Below are positions 56,624-64,000 of a stretch of 64,000 bases of DNA, in pieces. Numbering within the stretch: position 1 is the stretch's first letter; every line of letters starts with the position of its first letter. Below the pieces are notes generated by a model that did not search any database, had not been told where the DNA came from, and saw only the letters and a list, made by a program, of their open reading frames with translations. The translations under genes were made by a program, and so were the position numbers. Source of the DNA: Rhodanobacteraceae bacterium (lineage in GTDB: Bacteria > Pseudomonadota > Gammaproteobacteria > Xanthomonadales > Rhodanobacteraceae); the NCBI GenBank assembly GCA_030123585.1, contig CP126120.1, positions 1,799,001 to 1,863,000 on the forward strand. The letters are read 5' to 3'.

Positions 56624-57672
56624 GGCGAGCCCTCCACCGCGACTTTCTCGGCGATGCGCAGCACCGCCGAACGCGCACGCGGGTTGCGCGCGACTTCTTC
56701 GTCACTCGCCGTTTGCGCGCGACCAATGGCGCGCAGCGGTGCGGGCGCCGTCGCCGGCTGCGGCAAACCACGGCGCACCGAAACCGGCTGCGGCCCGCGG
56801 ATGAACTGCTTGACGATGCGGTCCTCCAGCGAATGGAAGCTGATGACGGCCAATCGGCCGCCCGGTTTCAGCACTTCGACGGCAGCCGGCAACGCGCGTT
56901 CCAGCGAACCCAATTCGTCGTTCACCTGCAGGCGCAGCGCCTGGAAGGTGCGCGTGGCGGGATGCTTGTTGCGTTCGCGCCGGCCGAGCGTGCGCTCGAC
57001 CAGTTCGGCCAGTTCGCGGGTCGTCGCGATCATCGGCGCCTCGGCGCGGCGCGCCACGATCGCGTGCGCGATGCGCCGGCTCATGCGTTCCTCGCCATAG
57101 CGGAACAGCACATCCGCGATTTCCTGTTCGCCGGCGCGCGCGAGGAAATCCGTGGCGCTTTCGCCCGTGGTCGGATCCATGCGCATGTCCAGCGGCGCAT
57201 CCGACTGGAACGAAAACCCGCGCGCGGCGTCATCGAGCTGCGGCGAGGACACGCCGAGATCCAGCAGCACACCGTCCAACCCGGCGCGCGCCTGATCCCA
57301 TTCACCCATGTCGGAAAAATTCGCATGGCGGATCGCGACGCGCGCATCGCCACCGAATTCGCGCCGTGCATGCGCAACGGCTTCCGGATCGCGGTCCATC
57401 AGCAGCAGCCGGCCGTGGGCGCCGAGGCGTGCGAGAACCGCGCGCGCGTGGCCGCCGCGCCCGAAAGTGCCATCGAGATAACGCCCCTCCGGACGCAGCG
57501 CGAGCCCCGCCAGCACGGCGTCGCGCATCACCGGGATATGCTCCAGCTCGTGGCCGCCCGTCATCGCCCGCATCCCGTCCATCGACCTGCAACCGTGAAC
57601 GCCGCGCCGCGCGCATCCCGTCCGCATCATCCGGCCCGGCGACGACCGCCGTTCGCCGAATGCGTGTGTCAC
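56620..57672 (-). CDS. rsmH: 16S rRNA (cytosine1402-N4)-methyltransferase RsmH
   Basis: Methylates C1402 in the 16S rRNA decoding centre. The conserved core begins [13 protein letters not shown] and contains [15 protein letters not shown] (SAM binding), [51 protein letters not shown] and [15 protein letters not shown]. The GTG at 57672 overlaps the mraZ stop as GTGA and gives 350 aa with a 40-residue N-terminal extension. The ATG at 57582 would give a length nearer to the family norm (about 313-320). Confidence 0.96.
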   Translation of the reverse strand: MTHAFGERRSSPGRMMRTGCARRGVHGCRSMDGMRAMTGGHELEHIPVMRDAVLAGLALRPEGRYLDGTFGRGGHARAVLARLGAHGRLLLMDRDPEAVAHARREFGGDARVAIRHANFSDMGEWDQARAGLDGVLLDLGVSSPQLDDAARGFSFQSDAPLDMRMDPTTGESATDFLARAGEQEIADVLFRYGEERMSRRIAHAIVARRAEAPMIATTRELAELVERTLGRRERNKHPATRTFQALRLQVNDELGSLERALPAAVEVLKPGGRLAVISFHSLEDRIVKQFIRGPQPVSVRRGLPQPATAPAPLRAIGRAQTASDEEVARNPRARSAVLRIAEKVAVEGSP

Positions 57673-58115
57673 AACCTCAATCCCGCCATTTCCTCGCTGA
57701 CTTCCTCCTCGCCGATCGTTTGATGGATCTTCGCGAGGTGCGCCTGCTCACTCCACAATTCGAACTTGTTGCCCATGCCCAGCAGCACCGCCTTTTTCTC
57801 GATGCCGGAAGCCGCGCGCTGACTGGCCGGCAGCAGCACGCGTGCCGCGCCGTCCAGTTCCACCAGCGTGGCCGCACCGACCAGTTTCAATTGCAGGTCG
57901 CGGTGCACGCGCTTGACGTTGGGCAACGCATTCACCTGGTCGCGCACCCGTTCCCAGTCGGGCTGCGGAAAAACCCACAGGCAGCCCTGCTCGAACGGGT
58001 TGTAGGTGACGACCAGACGACCGTTGCACACACGCGCGATCGGCTCCCGATAGGCTGTGGGAATCGCCAGCCGGCCCTTGTCGTCAACGCTGATAGCGGT
58101 TTCGCCCTGGAACAT
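57669..58115 (-). CDS. mraZ: MraZ transcriptional regulator of the dcw cluster
   Basis: Double-AbrB-domain DNA-binding protein that represses its own operon. The 148-aa product starts [23 protein letters not shown]; the second repeat is [24 protein letters not shown]. An in-frame GTG at 58142 lies inside the operator repeats and is rejected. It is the first gene of the dcw transcript and acts on the operator at 58123-58162. Confidence 0.97.
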   Translation of the reverse strand: MFQGETAISVDDKGRLAIPTAYREPIARVCNGRLVVTYNPFEQGCLWVFPQPDWERVRDQVNALPNVKRVHRDLQLKLVGAATLVELDGAARVLLPASQRAASGIEKKAVLLGMGNKFELWSEQAHLAKIHQTIGEEEVSEEMAGLRL

Positions 58116-58122
58116 GCGCCTT

Positions 58123-58162
58123 GATTTCCCACGATTTCCCACAAAACCACACGGGAGCCCAC
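58123..58162 (-). promoter_or_regulatory. MraZ operator: four tandem 10-bp repeats
   Basis: On the minus strand four consecutive decamers read GTGGGCTCCC, GTGTGGTTTT, GTGGGAAATC and GTGGGAAATC. They match the published MraZ recognition element (TGGGA-type half-sites every 10 bp). They lie between the promoter -10 and the mraZ start. Confidence 0.9.
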
Positions 58163-58189
58163 CTTAGTCGCAGGCGGTGAGACTGTCAA
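58161..58189 (-). promoter_or_regulatory. dcw cluster promoter (Pmra)
   Basis: On the minus strand TTGACA (58189-58184) and TAAGGT (58166-58161) are exactly 17 nt apart. The predicted transcript starts within the MraZ repeats, so MraZ binding would block initiation. Confidence 0.85.
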
Positions 58190-58671
58190 GAAATTTTCGC
58201 TTGTAGATCAATGGGAAAGGCACAAATTCTGACCAGATTTCAGGTGCTCTGTTAGCTGTGGTTGCAAGGTTGTTGAATACAAAAGATTTCGTTCTTCAGA
58301 AATTGGGTCGCTTGAGGCGAAAGCACGCATTCGGACGCCTCGGCCACTCTGTCAAGTTCAGTCGCAAGTCAGTTTTCACGCGACGCAAACGAGTCGGCGC
58401 GAGAAAGGTGCTCTTCCAAAAAGGGGGCGCACGCAACTCCAATCGAAGCAGCTTTTGTGGAAACAAGGCCGTGGATGGCCGGGGTGGAGTTGGTAACTGA
58501 CGAATTTGCGCGTTCGCGCAAACCGCAACGAAACAGCAAGCACGGATGCGAGCAAAGGCTTTCGTGAAAAGTCAGGCCATGGACGGCCGAGGTAGAGCAA
58601 TGCGGCACGACAGAACATCGATTCGTATCGAGGTGGTGTTGCGCCGCCATCAGGGAAGATGGCAAAAGAGT
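58190..58671. other. AT-richer spacer between Pmra and rnpB, with two palindromic repeat modules
   Basis: This 480-nt stretch includes a segment (about 58190-58460) visibly lower in GC than its surroundings; an 80-codon frame there (58258-58500) is not recognisable. A second TTGACA on the minus strand (about 58350) has no good -10. At 58445-58485 and 58557-58592 are two copies of the TTTnGTG/AGTCAG-type module with hairpins GGCC-GTGGAT-GGCC and GGCC-ATGGAC-GGCC. A GCCATC/GATGGC hairpin lies at 58646-58663, just after rnpB. Confidence 0.65.
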
Positions 58672-59030
58672 GGAGTCGGCCTGTAAGCCGGGTCCTGTGC
58701 GCCTTGCGGCGTGACAGTCATTCCTCTCGGCGCGGCGTCGCCGCCGTGCTCAAGCAACCAACCCGGGAACGGCGCGGGCCACGCCATCGTTCCCCTATTT
58801 GGTCTTGCTTCGGGTGGGGTTTGCCGTGCCGGTCTGTTGCCAGACTCGCGGTGGGCTCTTGCCCCACCGTTTCACCCTTGCCTGATCCCCTTGCGGGGCC
58901 ATCGGCGGTCTGCTCTCTGTTGCACTGTCCGTCGGCTCACGCCGCCCAGGCGTTACCTGGCACCCTGCCCTGCGAAGCCCGGACTTTCCTCGGCGTTCTT
59001 GCGAACGACGCGACTGTCCGGCCGACTCCA
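58672..59030 (-). ncRNA. rnpB: RNase P RNA (bacterial class A)
   Basis: Catalytic RNA that matures tRNA 5' ends. On the minus strand the 5' part reads GGAGTCGGCCGGACAGTCGC, then GAGGAAAGTCCGGGCT, GGGCAGGGTGCCAGGTAAC and GCCTGG, the universally conserved P-RNA blocks. The 3' part ends with GACCCGGCTTACAGGCCGAC, closing P1 with the 5' end. The length of about 359 nt fits class A. Ends are accurate to a few nt. A TATACT -10 box precedes it. Confidence 0.97.
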
Positions 59031-59036
59031 CGCGTA

Positions 59037-59042
59037 AGTATA
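59037..59042 (-). promoter_or_regulatory. -10 box of the rnpB promoter
   Basis: TATACT on the minus strand ends 7 nt before the first rnpB nucleotide. No strong -35 is visible at 17 nt. Confidence 0.6.
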
Positions 59043-59189
59043 GTCGCTCGCCGCGAGGCGGCGATCTGTAAACGGGAAATCGCGCGCCGCTGCGCAGCGC
59101 GCTGTAAGGAGTAAGCAGACGGTCGAGCGCCGACTCCTTGCAGGCGGCGCAGCCGCCGACTTCACTCTTTACCATTTACAGCGAGCGAC

Positions 59190-60026
59190 TCACCCTTTAC
59201 CGCGCTCGTAGAGCGCCTTGCGCGACGCGCCACTGATCGCCGCGGCCAGCTTCGCCGCCTGCGCCGGCGGCAGTTCGGCGCGCAGAAGCGCATACACGCG
59301 CCGGCCTTCGGCGAGCCTGGCATCGGCTTCCTCGCCGCGGCCCGCGATGACCAGCACGAATTCGCCGAGGCGCTGTTCGGCATCGGATCGGACGCGCGCG
59401 GCGATTTCGCCAATCGTCGTGCCGAGGTGCGTCTCGTGCAGCTTGGTGATCTCGCGCAGCAACGCCGCCTCGCGTTCGGCGCCGAACGCGTCGACGAGAT
59501 CGGCGCAGCTTTCGTCGATGCGATGCGAGGACTCATACAGCACCAACGTGCGCGGTTCGTCGGCAAGTTCGCGCAACCGCGCGCGCCGCGCCGCGGGTTT
59601 CGCGGGAAGGAATCCCTCGAACACGAAACGATCGCTCGGCAATCCCGCGACCGACAACGCGGCGATCGCAGCGCACGCGCCCGGCACCGACGACACGGGA
59701 ATGCCGGCCGCGCGCGCGGCACGCACCAGGCGGTAACCCGGGTCGCTGACCAGCGGCGTGCCCGCGTCGGAAATCAGCGCGACGTCCGTGCCCTCCTGCA
59801 ACTTCGCGACCAGCGAAGCCGCTGCGGCCTGTTCGTTGTGTTCATGCAGTGCGGTCGCCGGCGTCGCGATGCCGAAATGCTGCAGCAGCGGCCGGCTGTG
59901 GCGCGTGTCTTCGCAAGCGATCAGCCCGGCCTCACGCAACACCTGTTGTGCGCGCGGCGACAGATCGCCGAGGTTGCCGATCGGCGTGGCGACCACCCAC
60001 AGGGTTCCGGGCTTGCGTGCATTCAT
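59190..60026 (-). CDS. rsmI: 16S rRNA (cytidine1402-2'-O)-methyltransferase RsmI
   Basis: Adds the 2'-O-methyl group to C1402, the same nucleotide modified by RsmH. The 278-aa product has LWVVATPIGNLGDLSPRAQQVL, IACEDTRHSRPLLQHF, VALISDAGTPLVSDPGYRLV, SVPGACAAIAALSVAGLPSDRFVFEGFLP and LYESSHRI, the tetrapyrrole-methylase-like fold of the family. The ATG at 60026 is chosen over an upstream in-frame codon without support. It is divergent from lpoA. Confidence 0.97.
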   Translation of the reverse strand: MNARKPGTLWVVATPIGNLGDLSPRAQQVLREAGLIACEDTRHSRPLLQHFGIATPATALHEHNEQAAAASLVAKLQEGTDVALISDAGTPLVSDPGYRLVRAARAAGIPVSSVPGACAAIAALSVAGLPSDRFVFEGFLPAKPAARRARLRELADEPRTLVLYESSHRIDESCADLVDAFGAEREAALLREITKLHETHLGTTIGEIAARVRSDAEQRLGEFVLVIAGRGEEADARLAEGRRVYALLRAELPPAQAAKLAAAISGASRKALYERGKG

Positions 60027-60099
60027 GTTTCCGTTCCGGCGTTTCGGCACGATCCGCTATCATCGCCGAAAAAGGGCGCGCCAAGGGCGCACGGAACCC

Positions 60100-61902
60100 A
60101 TGCACAGGATTCGCTTTCTTGCGTACATCGCCTTGCTCGCCGCAGGCATGCTGCTGGCGGGCGGATGCGCGACGCTGGGTCCGTCGCTGCCGGCCGCGAG
60201 TCCGCAGGCCGAAGCGCAATACACGCACGCGCAAGGGCTCTACCAATCCGGCGATTACCGCGGGGCGGCCAGCGCGTTTCTCGCGGTCGCCGACGCCGAT
60301 CCCGCGATCCGCGATCGCGCGCTGCTGGCCGCAGCCGCGAGTTATCGTTCACTCGGCCAGCTCGACCGGACCGCAGCGTTGCTGCCGCGGATCGACCGCC
60401 ACCAGCTCACGCCCGACCAGGACGCGCGCTATCGCGTGCTTGCCGCGGAAGTCGCGCTGCAGCACGGTTCCGCCGACGCCGCGTTGAAGCAGCTTGCGGA
60501 TTTGCCCTCGCCGCTGCCTCCGGACGTGCAACAGCACGCGCTGGATGTCGAAGCGCGCGCGCAGCTCGCCAGCGGCGATCGTCTGGCCGCCGCGCGCGCG
60601 CTGGCCCGGCGCACCCCGTTGCTGCCGCCGCCGGCGCAGGCCGGCGCGCGCCAGCAGGCGATCGCGATCCTGGCAGGCCTGGGCCATGATCGCCTGACCT
60701 CGCTGCTCGCTTCGCTGGCCGACAACGATCCGGTCAAGCCCTACGTCCAGCAAGCCCTCGGCCAGTCCGGCGCCGCGATGCCGCTGGTGTTGCCGCAGCC
60801 CAACCAGTCGGTCGGCACGCTGGCGGCATCCGGCGTGCCGCAGGGTTTCGCGATGCCGTCGAAGGTGGCGCTCTTGCTACCGGCCACGGGGCCGATCGCG
60901 GTGGCGGGTGCGGCGGTGCGCGACGGGTTCTTCACTGCCTACTTCCATACCGCCGTCACCCGCGAACGGCGACCGGCGGTCAAGGTGTACGACACCGGCG
61001 GCACCGCCGATGGGGCCGTGGCCGCATATCGGCAGGCCGTGGCGGACGGCGCCGAACTGGTGGTCGGCCCGCTCGGCCGCCCCGCCGTTGGCGCGGTGTT
61101 CGCGCAGCCGCAACTGCCGGTGCCGGTGCTGGCGCTCAACCACGCGCAAGGCGACACGCCGACGCCTGCGGGCAGTTTCGAATTCGCGCTGCTGCCCGAA
61201 GCCGAGGGCGCGCAGCTGGCCGCGCACATGATCACGCTCGGCCTGCACGCCGCGATCGTGTTCCGCAGCGACGACGGCACTGCCGCGCGCACCTTCGATG
61301 CGTTCAAGACCCAATTCACGAGCCTCGGCGGCCAGGTCGCCAACGATGTGGTGCTCGCGCAGGGCAGCGTGGATTTCGCGGCGCAGATTCAGGCTGCGCT
61401 GGCGGGATCGGGCTCGCAAACCGGCATCGTGGTGCTGCTGCGGCCGGCCCAGGCGCGCCTGCTGCTGCCACAGTTGCGGCTGGCGCGCTCCACCCTCCCG
61501 ACATTCGGAACCTCGCTGGTTTACACGGGCAACGAAGATCCCACGGCCGACGGCGACCTCGACGGCCTGCAGTTCTGCGACGAGCCGTGGCTGTTCGACG
61601 CACAAACCGGCCTGCCGGACCACGCGGCCCTGGCTTCGCTGCTGGCGACCGCCAGCGGACCGGCCGCGCGCCTGTTCGCGTTCGGCATGGACGCCTGGGC
61701 GCTGGTGCCCTACCTCGGATGGCTGCAAAGCCACCCCGGCAGCTACGTGCCCGGCGCCACCGGCCAGTTGACCATGGATGCCTCCCGGCACGTGCAACGC
61801 ACGCCGATCTGGGTGCAGTTCCAGGGCGGCGTCGCGCGCCCGGTGGCTGCCGGTCTCGAGACTCAGCCGCCCGCCAGCACGCCGGTTTCCGGCGGGCCAT
61901 GA
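60100..61902 (+). CDS. lpoA: LpoA-family outer-membrane lipoprotein activator of penicillin-binding protein
   Basis: Outer-membrane lipoprotein that stimulates a bifunctional PBP in peptidoglycan synthesis. The 600-aa product has a lipobox (LLAGGC) near residue 24, an N-terminal TPR-like helical domain (about 35-245) and a periplasmic-binding-protein-like C-terminal domain ([70 protein letters not shown]). The domain order matches LpoA. The ATGA overlap with yraN is as in many gammaproteobacteria. Confidence 0.92.
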   Translation: MHRIRFLAYIALLAAGMLLAGGCATLGPSLPAASPQAEAQYTHAQGLYQSGDYRGAASAFLAVADADPAIRDRALLAAAASYRSLGQLDRTAALLPRIDRHQLTPDQDARYRVLAAEVALQHGSADAALKQLADLPSPLPPDVQQHALDVEARAQLASGDRLAAARALARRTPLLPPPAQAGARQQAIAILAGLGHDRLTSLLASLADNDPVKPYVQQALGQSGAAMPLVLPQPNQSVGTLAASGVPQGFAMPSKVALLLPATGPIAVAGAAVRDGFFTAYFHTAVTRERRPAVKVYDTGGTADGAVAAYRQAVADGAELVVGPLGRPAVGAVFAQPQLPVPVLALNHAQGDTPTPAGSFEFALLPEAEGAQLAAHMITLGLHAAIVFRSDDGTAARTFDAFKTQFTSLGGQVANDVVLAQGSVDFAAQIQAALAGSGSQTGIVVLLRPAQARLLLPQLRLARSTLPTFGTSLVYTGNEDPTADGDLDGLQFCDEPWLFDAQTGLPDHAALASLLATASGPAARLFAFGMDAWALVPYLGWLQSHPGSYVPGATGQLTMDASRHVQRTPIWVQFQGGVARPVAAGLETQPPASTPVSGGP

Positions 61903-62261
61903 GCGCGGGCGACACCGGCGCACGCTTCGAGCAGCGCGCGCTGGATTTCCTGGAACGCGCGGGCCTGGAGCTGGTCGAACGCAACTGGCGAACCCGCTTC
62001 GGCGAAATCGACCTGGTGATGCGCGACGCGAACGTGCTGGTCTTCGTGGAAGTCCGTTACCGGCGCGACCCGCGTTTCGGCGGCGGCGCGGCTTCGGTCG
62101 GGCCGGCCAAGCGCGAGAAGCTGACGCGCGCCGCGCAGGGATTCCTGCAGGCGCACCCGCGCCTCGCTTCGCTGCCGTGCAGGTTCGATGTGGTAGCGTT
62201 CGACGGCGATGCCGATGCGCCCGCAAGCGACTGGCAACGCGCCGCGTTCGAGGCCTGCTGA
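61899..62261 (+). CDS. yraN: YraN/UPF0102 family endonuclease-like protein
   Basis: 120-aa protein of the UPF0102 family with a restriction-endonuclease-like fold: [49 protein letters not shown]. The catalytic-type residues E (GEID), D and E-x-R (VEVRYR) are present. The biological role is not settled. It overlaps the lpoA stop and precedes the dolP gene, a conserved neighbourhood; the usual diaA gene is missing between them. Confidence 0.94.
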   Translation: MSAGDTGARFEQRALDFLERAGLELVERNWRTRFGEIDLVMRDANVLVFVEVRYRRDPRFGGGAASVGPAKREKLTRAAQGFLQAHPRLASLPCRFDVVAFDGDADAPASDWQRAAFEAC

Positions 62262-62276
62262 TCCGGAAACCACACC

Positions 62277-62822
62277 ATGCGCAAACCGATTCTCCTGACC
62301 GCCCTTGTCCTGCTCGCTGCCGCGCTGGCCGCGTGCAGCGCCTTCACGCCGCGCCGCGGCTTCAATCGCGTCCTCAACGACCGCAACGTGCAGATCACCG
62401 CGCAGCGCGCGCTGGACGACGACCCGCAACTTTCCGGCCGCGCCCACATCGGCACCAGCGTGTACAACGGCGTGCTGCTGCTGATCGGCGAGGCCAGCAC
62501 CGAGGAAGTGAAGCAGCGCGCCGAGGCCGACGTCACCGGCTACGAAGGCGTGCAGCGCGTGGTCAACCTGATCGACGTGATGCCGCTGCAATCGGTGGCG
62601 CGCAGCATGCGCGACGCCTCGCTGACGGCGGCGGTTAAAACGTCCCTGCTGCACATCGACATGAAGGGCTTCGACCCCGGCCGGGTGGCGATCAGCACCG
62701 CGCACGGCAAGGTGTACCTGATGGGTCTGGTCAGCCACGCGGAAGCCGACGCCGTCGTCAAGCAGGCCCGCAGCGTCGCGGGCGTGCAGCAGGTGGTGCA
62801 GGTTTTCGAATACACGGATTGA
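62277..62822 (+). CDS. dolP: DolP-like BON-domain outer-membrane lipoprotein
   Basis: 181-aa lipoprotein (lipobox LAAC, Cys20) with two BON domains (about 40-105 and 115-180): VQITAQRALDDDPQLSGRAHI, then GVLLLIGEAST, and VKTSLLHI, GKVYLMGLVSHAEADAVV. In E. coli DolP supports outer-membrane integrity and the BAM complex. It follows yraN by 15 nt and is probably in the same operon as lpoA. Confidence 0.92.
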   Translation: MRKPILLTALVLLAAALAACSAFTPRRGFNRVLNDRNVQITAQRALDDDPQLSGRAHIGTSVYNGVLLLIGEASTEEVKQRAEADVTGYEGVQRVVNLIDVMPLQSVARSMRDASLTAAVKTSLLHIDMKGFDPGRVAISTAHGKVYLMGLVSHAEADAVVKQARSVAGVQQVVQVFEYTD

Positions 62823-62941
62823 TCCGCGGCAATCGCGCACGCACGGATCGTCGTAAGCTGGCGCGATGAACCTGTCCGCCGGTGTGTCCCGCGATCCCGA
62901 ACGTTGCGATCGCTCGATCGAATCCCTGCGCGGCGCCGCGC

Positions 62942-63532
62942 ATGGCTGAATCGTTCGCCGCGTTGATGGCGCGCATCCGCGCCTGCCAGGTCTGCGCGCA
63001 ACACCTGCCGCACGGTTGCCGGCCAGTGCTGCAGGCGCATCCGGACGCGCGGCTGCTGATCGTCAGCCAGGCGCCGGGGCGCAAGGTGCACGAGACAGGC
63101 ATCCCGTTCAACGACAAGAGCGGCGACAAGCTGCGCGAGTGGCTCGGCATCGATCGGGACATTTTCTACGACCCGAAACGAGTCGCGATCGTGCCGATGG
63201 GATTCTGCTATCCCGGCAAGGGTCCGTCGGGCGACCTGCCGCCGCGCCCGGAATGCGCGCCGCTGTGGCACCCGCAACTGCTGCCGCGCCTGAAGGACAT
63301 CAGGCTCACCTTTGCCATCGGTGGCTACGCGATCCGCGGCATGCTGGGCGCGCGGCGCAAGCCCAGCCTCACCGAAACCTGCGCGGCGTGGCGCGAATAC
63401 CTCGACGGCGGCGTGCTGCCGTTGCCGCACCCGAGTCCGCGCAACACCGCGTGGTTCCAGCGCCACCCGTGGTTCGAAATCGAGGCGTTGCCGGCCATCC
63501 GGCGGCGCGTGCGCAAGCTGTTGCGCGAGTGA
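62942..63532 (+). CDS. Uracil-DNA glycosylase superfamily protein
   Basis: 196-aa member of the UDG superfamily. From the ATG at 62942 it contains LLIVSQAPGRKVHETGIPFNDKSGDKLREWLGI (motif 1 GQAPG-type with Ser for Gly), PMGFCYPGKGPSGDLPPRPECAPLWHPQLL and PLPHPSPRNTAW (motif 2). Four Cys (C-x2-C near the N-terminus, FCYP, PEC) may hold an iron-sulfur cluster as in UDG families 4 and 5 (inference). Whether it removes uracil is not known for this subgroup. Confidence 0.88.
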   Translation: MAESFAALMARIRACQVCAQHLPHGCRPVLQAHPDARLLIVSQAPGRKVHETGIPFNDKSGDKLREWLGIDRDIFYDPKRVAIVPMGFCYPGKGPSGDLPPRPECAPLWHPQLLPRLKDIRLTFAIGGYAIRGMLGARRKPSLTETCAAWREYLDGGVLPLPHPSPRNTAWFQRHPWFEIEALPAIRRRVRKLLRE

Positions 63533-63538
63533 CCGCGC

Positions 63539-64000
63539 TCAGGCGTCCGCGGGCGGCGGCGCGGCGCGTCCCGCGATGCCGGCACGCAGGCCCGCCAGCA
63601 TGCAGCGCAGGTTCTTCGCGCGCGGCGGCACCAGCAGCGAGAACAGCAGCAACTTGACCACGAGGCGCGGAATGTCCTGCGCGACCCAGCGTCGCGGCGT
63701 GTAGCGGCGGCGGTACAACAGCACGCGATTGCGCATCATGTAGAACAACCGGCGCGGCGGATGCACCACGATGCCGCGCGGAAAACCCGGAACATGGCGG
63801 CGCGCGTCGCCCAGCCGGTGACGCAGCCGCGCCGCGCACACGCCGTGCAACGCGTAGCCCGCCGCGCTGGCGCGAAAGCACCAGTCCAGATCGACGTTGT
63901 CGATGAACAGGCGATCGTCCATGCCGCCCACGTCGTCGAGCACCGCGAGTGGGATCAGGCAGCCGGACGAAATCAGGAAATCGCAGCAGATCTCCGTGCA
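63539..64000 (-). CDS. Family 2 glycosyltransferase, 5' part beyond window
   Basis: 153 codons of the C-terminal part are visible and the frame stays open to the window edge. The sequence LISSGCLIPLAVLDDVGGMDDRLFIDNVDLDWCFRASAAGY resembles the rhamnosyltransferase (RfbF/WbbL) type, with the acceptor-binding D in NVDLDWC. The end is hydrophobic and basic (VVKLLLFSLLVPPRAKNL). It probably works in O-antigen or exopolysaccharide synthesis. It is convergent with the UDG gene, which ends 6 nt away. Confidence 0.85.
   Translation of the reverse strand, partial: CTEICCDFLISSGCLIPLAVLDDVGGMDDRLFIDNVDLDWCFRASAAGYALHGVCAARLRHRLGDARRHVPGFPRGIVVHPPRRLFYMMRNRVLLYRRRYTPRRWVAQDIPRLVVKLLLFSLLVPPRAKNLRCMLAGLRAGIAGRAAPPPADA

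Noticed and set aside
58258-58500. 80-codon + strand frame upstream of mraZ
   Set aside because: Basic, no homology recognised, runs into the palindromic repeat module.
58646-58663. GCCATC/GATGGC hairpin as rnpB terminator
   Set aside because: The T-run lies before, not after, the stem in the direction of rnpB transcription.

Overview
The window is about 64 kb of chromosome from a GC-rich gammaproteobacterium, most likely Xanthomonadales and probably Rhodanobacteraceae (Dyella/Rhodanobacter-like). This is inferred from the protein sequences, from a dcw cluster without murD or murB, from a SAM-I riboswitch before metX-metB-hom, from a GTP-type PEP carboxykinase, and from the many small palindromic intergenic repeats. 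No rRNA, tRNA, prophage, transposase or CRISPR array was seen. The content is mainly core metabolism and cell-envelope biogenesis, with a few accessory insertions.

Region 1 (1-9.6 kb) is a yicC-gmk-rpoZ-spoT stringent-response/nucleotide block interrupted twice. A vapB/vapC toxin-antitoxin module sits between yicC and gmk, and the toxin stop overlaps the gmk start. A complete mla phospholipid-transport set (mlaA on +, mlaFEDCB on -) sits between gmk and rpoZ. Region 2 (8.8-16.3 kb) runs on the + strand: rph, rdgB, a DUF559 endonuclease-like gene bracketed by inverted repeats and fused in frame to hemW, a CPXCG zinc-ribbon gene, DUF1631, PilZ and pepQ. Region 3 (16.4-28.4 kb) holds a secreted metallo-beta-lactamase-fold enzyme, an APC permease, the methionine operon metX-metB-hom under a SAM riboswitch with a divergent marR, a small gst/VOC/yceI group, an M20 peptidase and prfC. 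Region 4 (28.5-36.3 kb) holds a TPR membrane protein, fadE with an alpha/beta hydrolase and a divergent tetR that share twin operators, and pckG.

Region 5 (36.4-58.2 kb, mostly - strand) is the dcw cluster and its usual downstream neighbours: mraZ-rsmH-ftsL-ftsI-murE-murF-mraY-ftsW-murG-murC-ddl-ftsQ-ftsA-ftsZ-lpxC, then an M23 peptidase and secA, with dciA (DUF721) divergent. The mraZ promoter and its MraZ-type 10-bp operator repeats are visible. Almost every junction is an overlap of 1-11 nt, so the cluster is probably translationally coupled. The exceptions are a partial murF 5' duplication between murE and murF and structured spacers around ftsZ. Region 6 (58.2-64 kb) has rnpB, rsmI, lpoA, yraN, dolP, a UDG-family gene and a partial glycosyltransferase.

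The most unusual signals are: (1) the DUF559 gene bracketed by about 41-nt inverted repeats, which leaves hemW without its own start codon; (2) the vapBC module coupled to gmk; (3) the duplicated murF initiation region; (4) a family of intergenic hairpins whose apex reads ATGGAT, often inside a conserved module of about 40 nt; (5) microrepeats inserted in frame in MurE, Ddl and the HemW linker.
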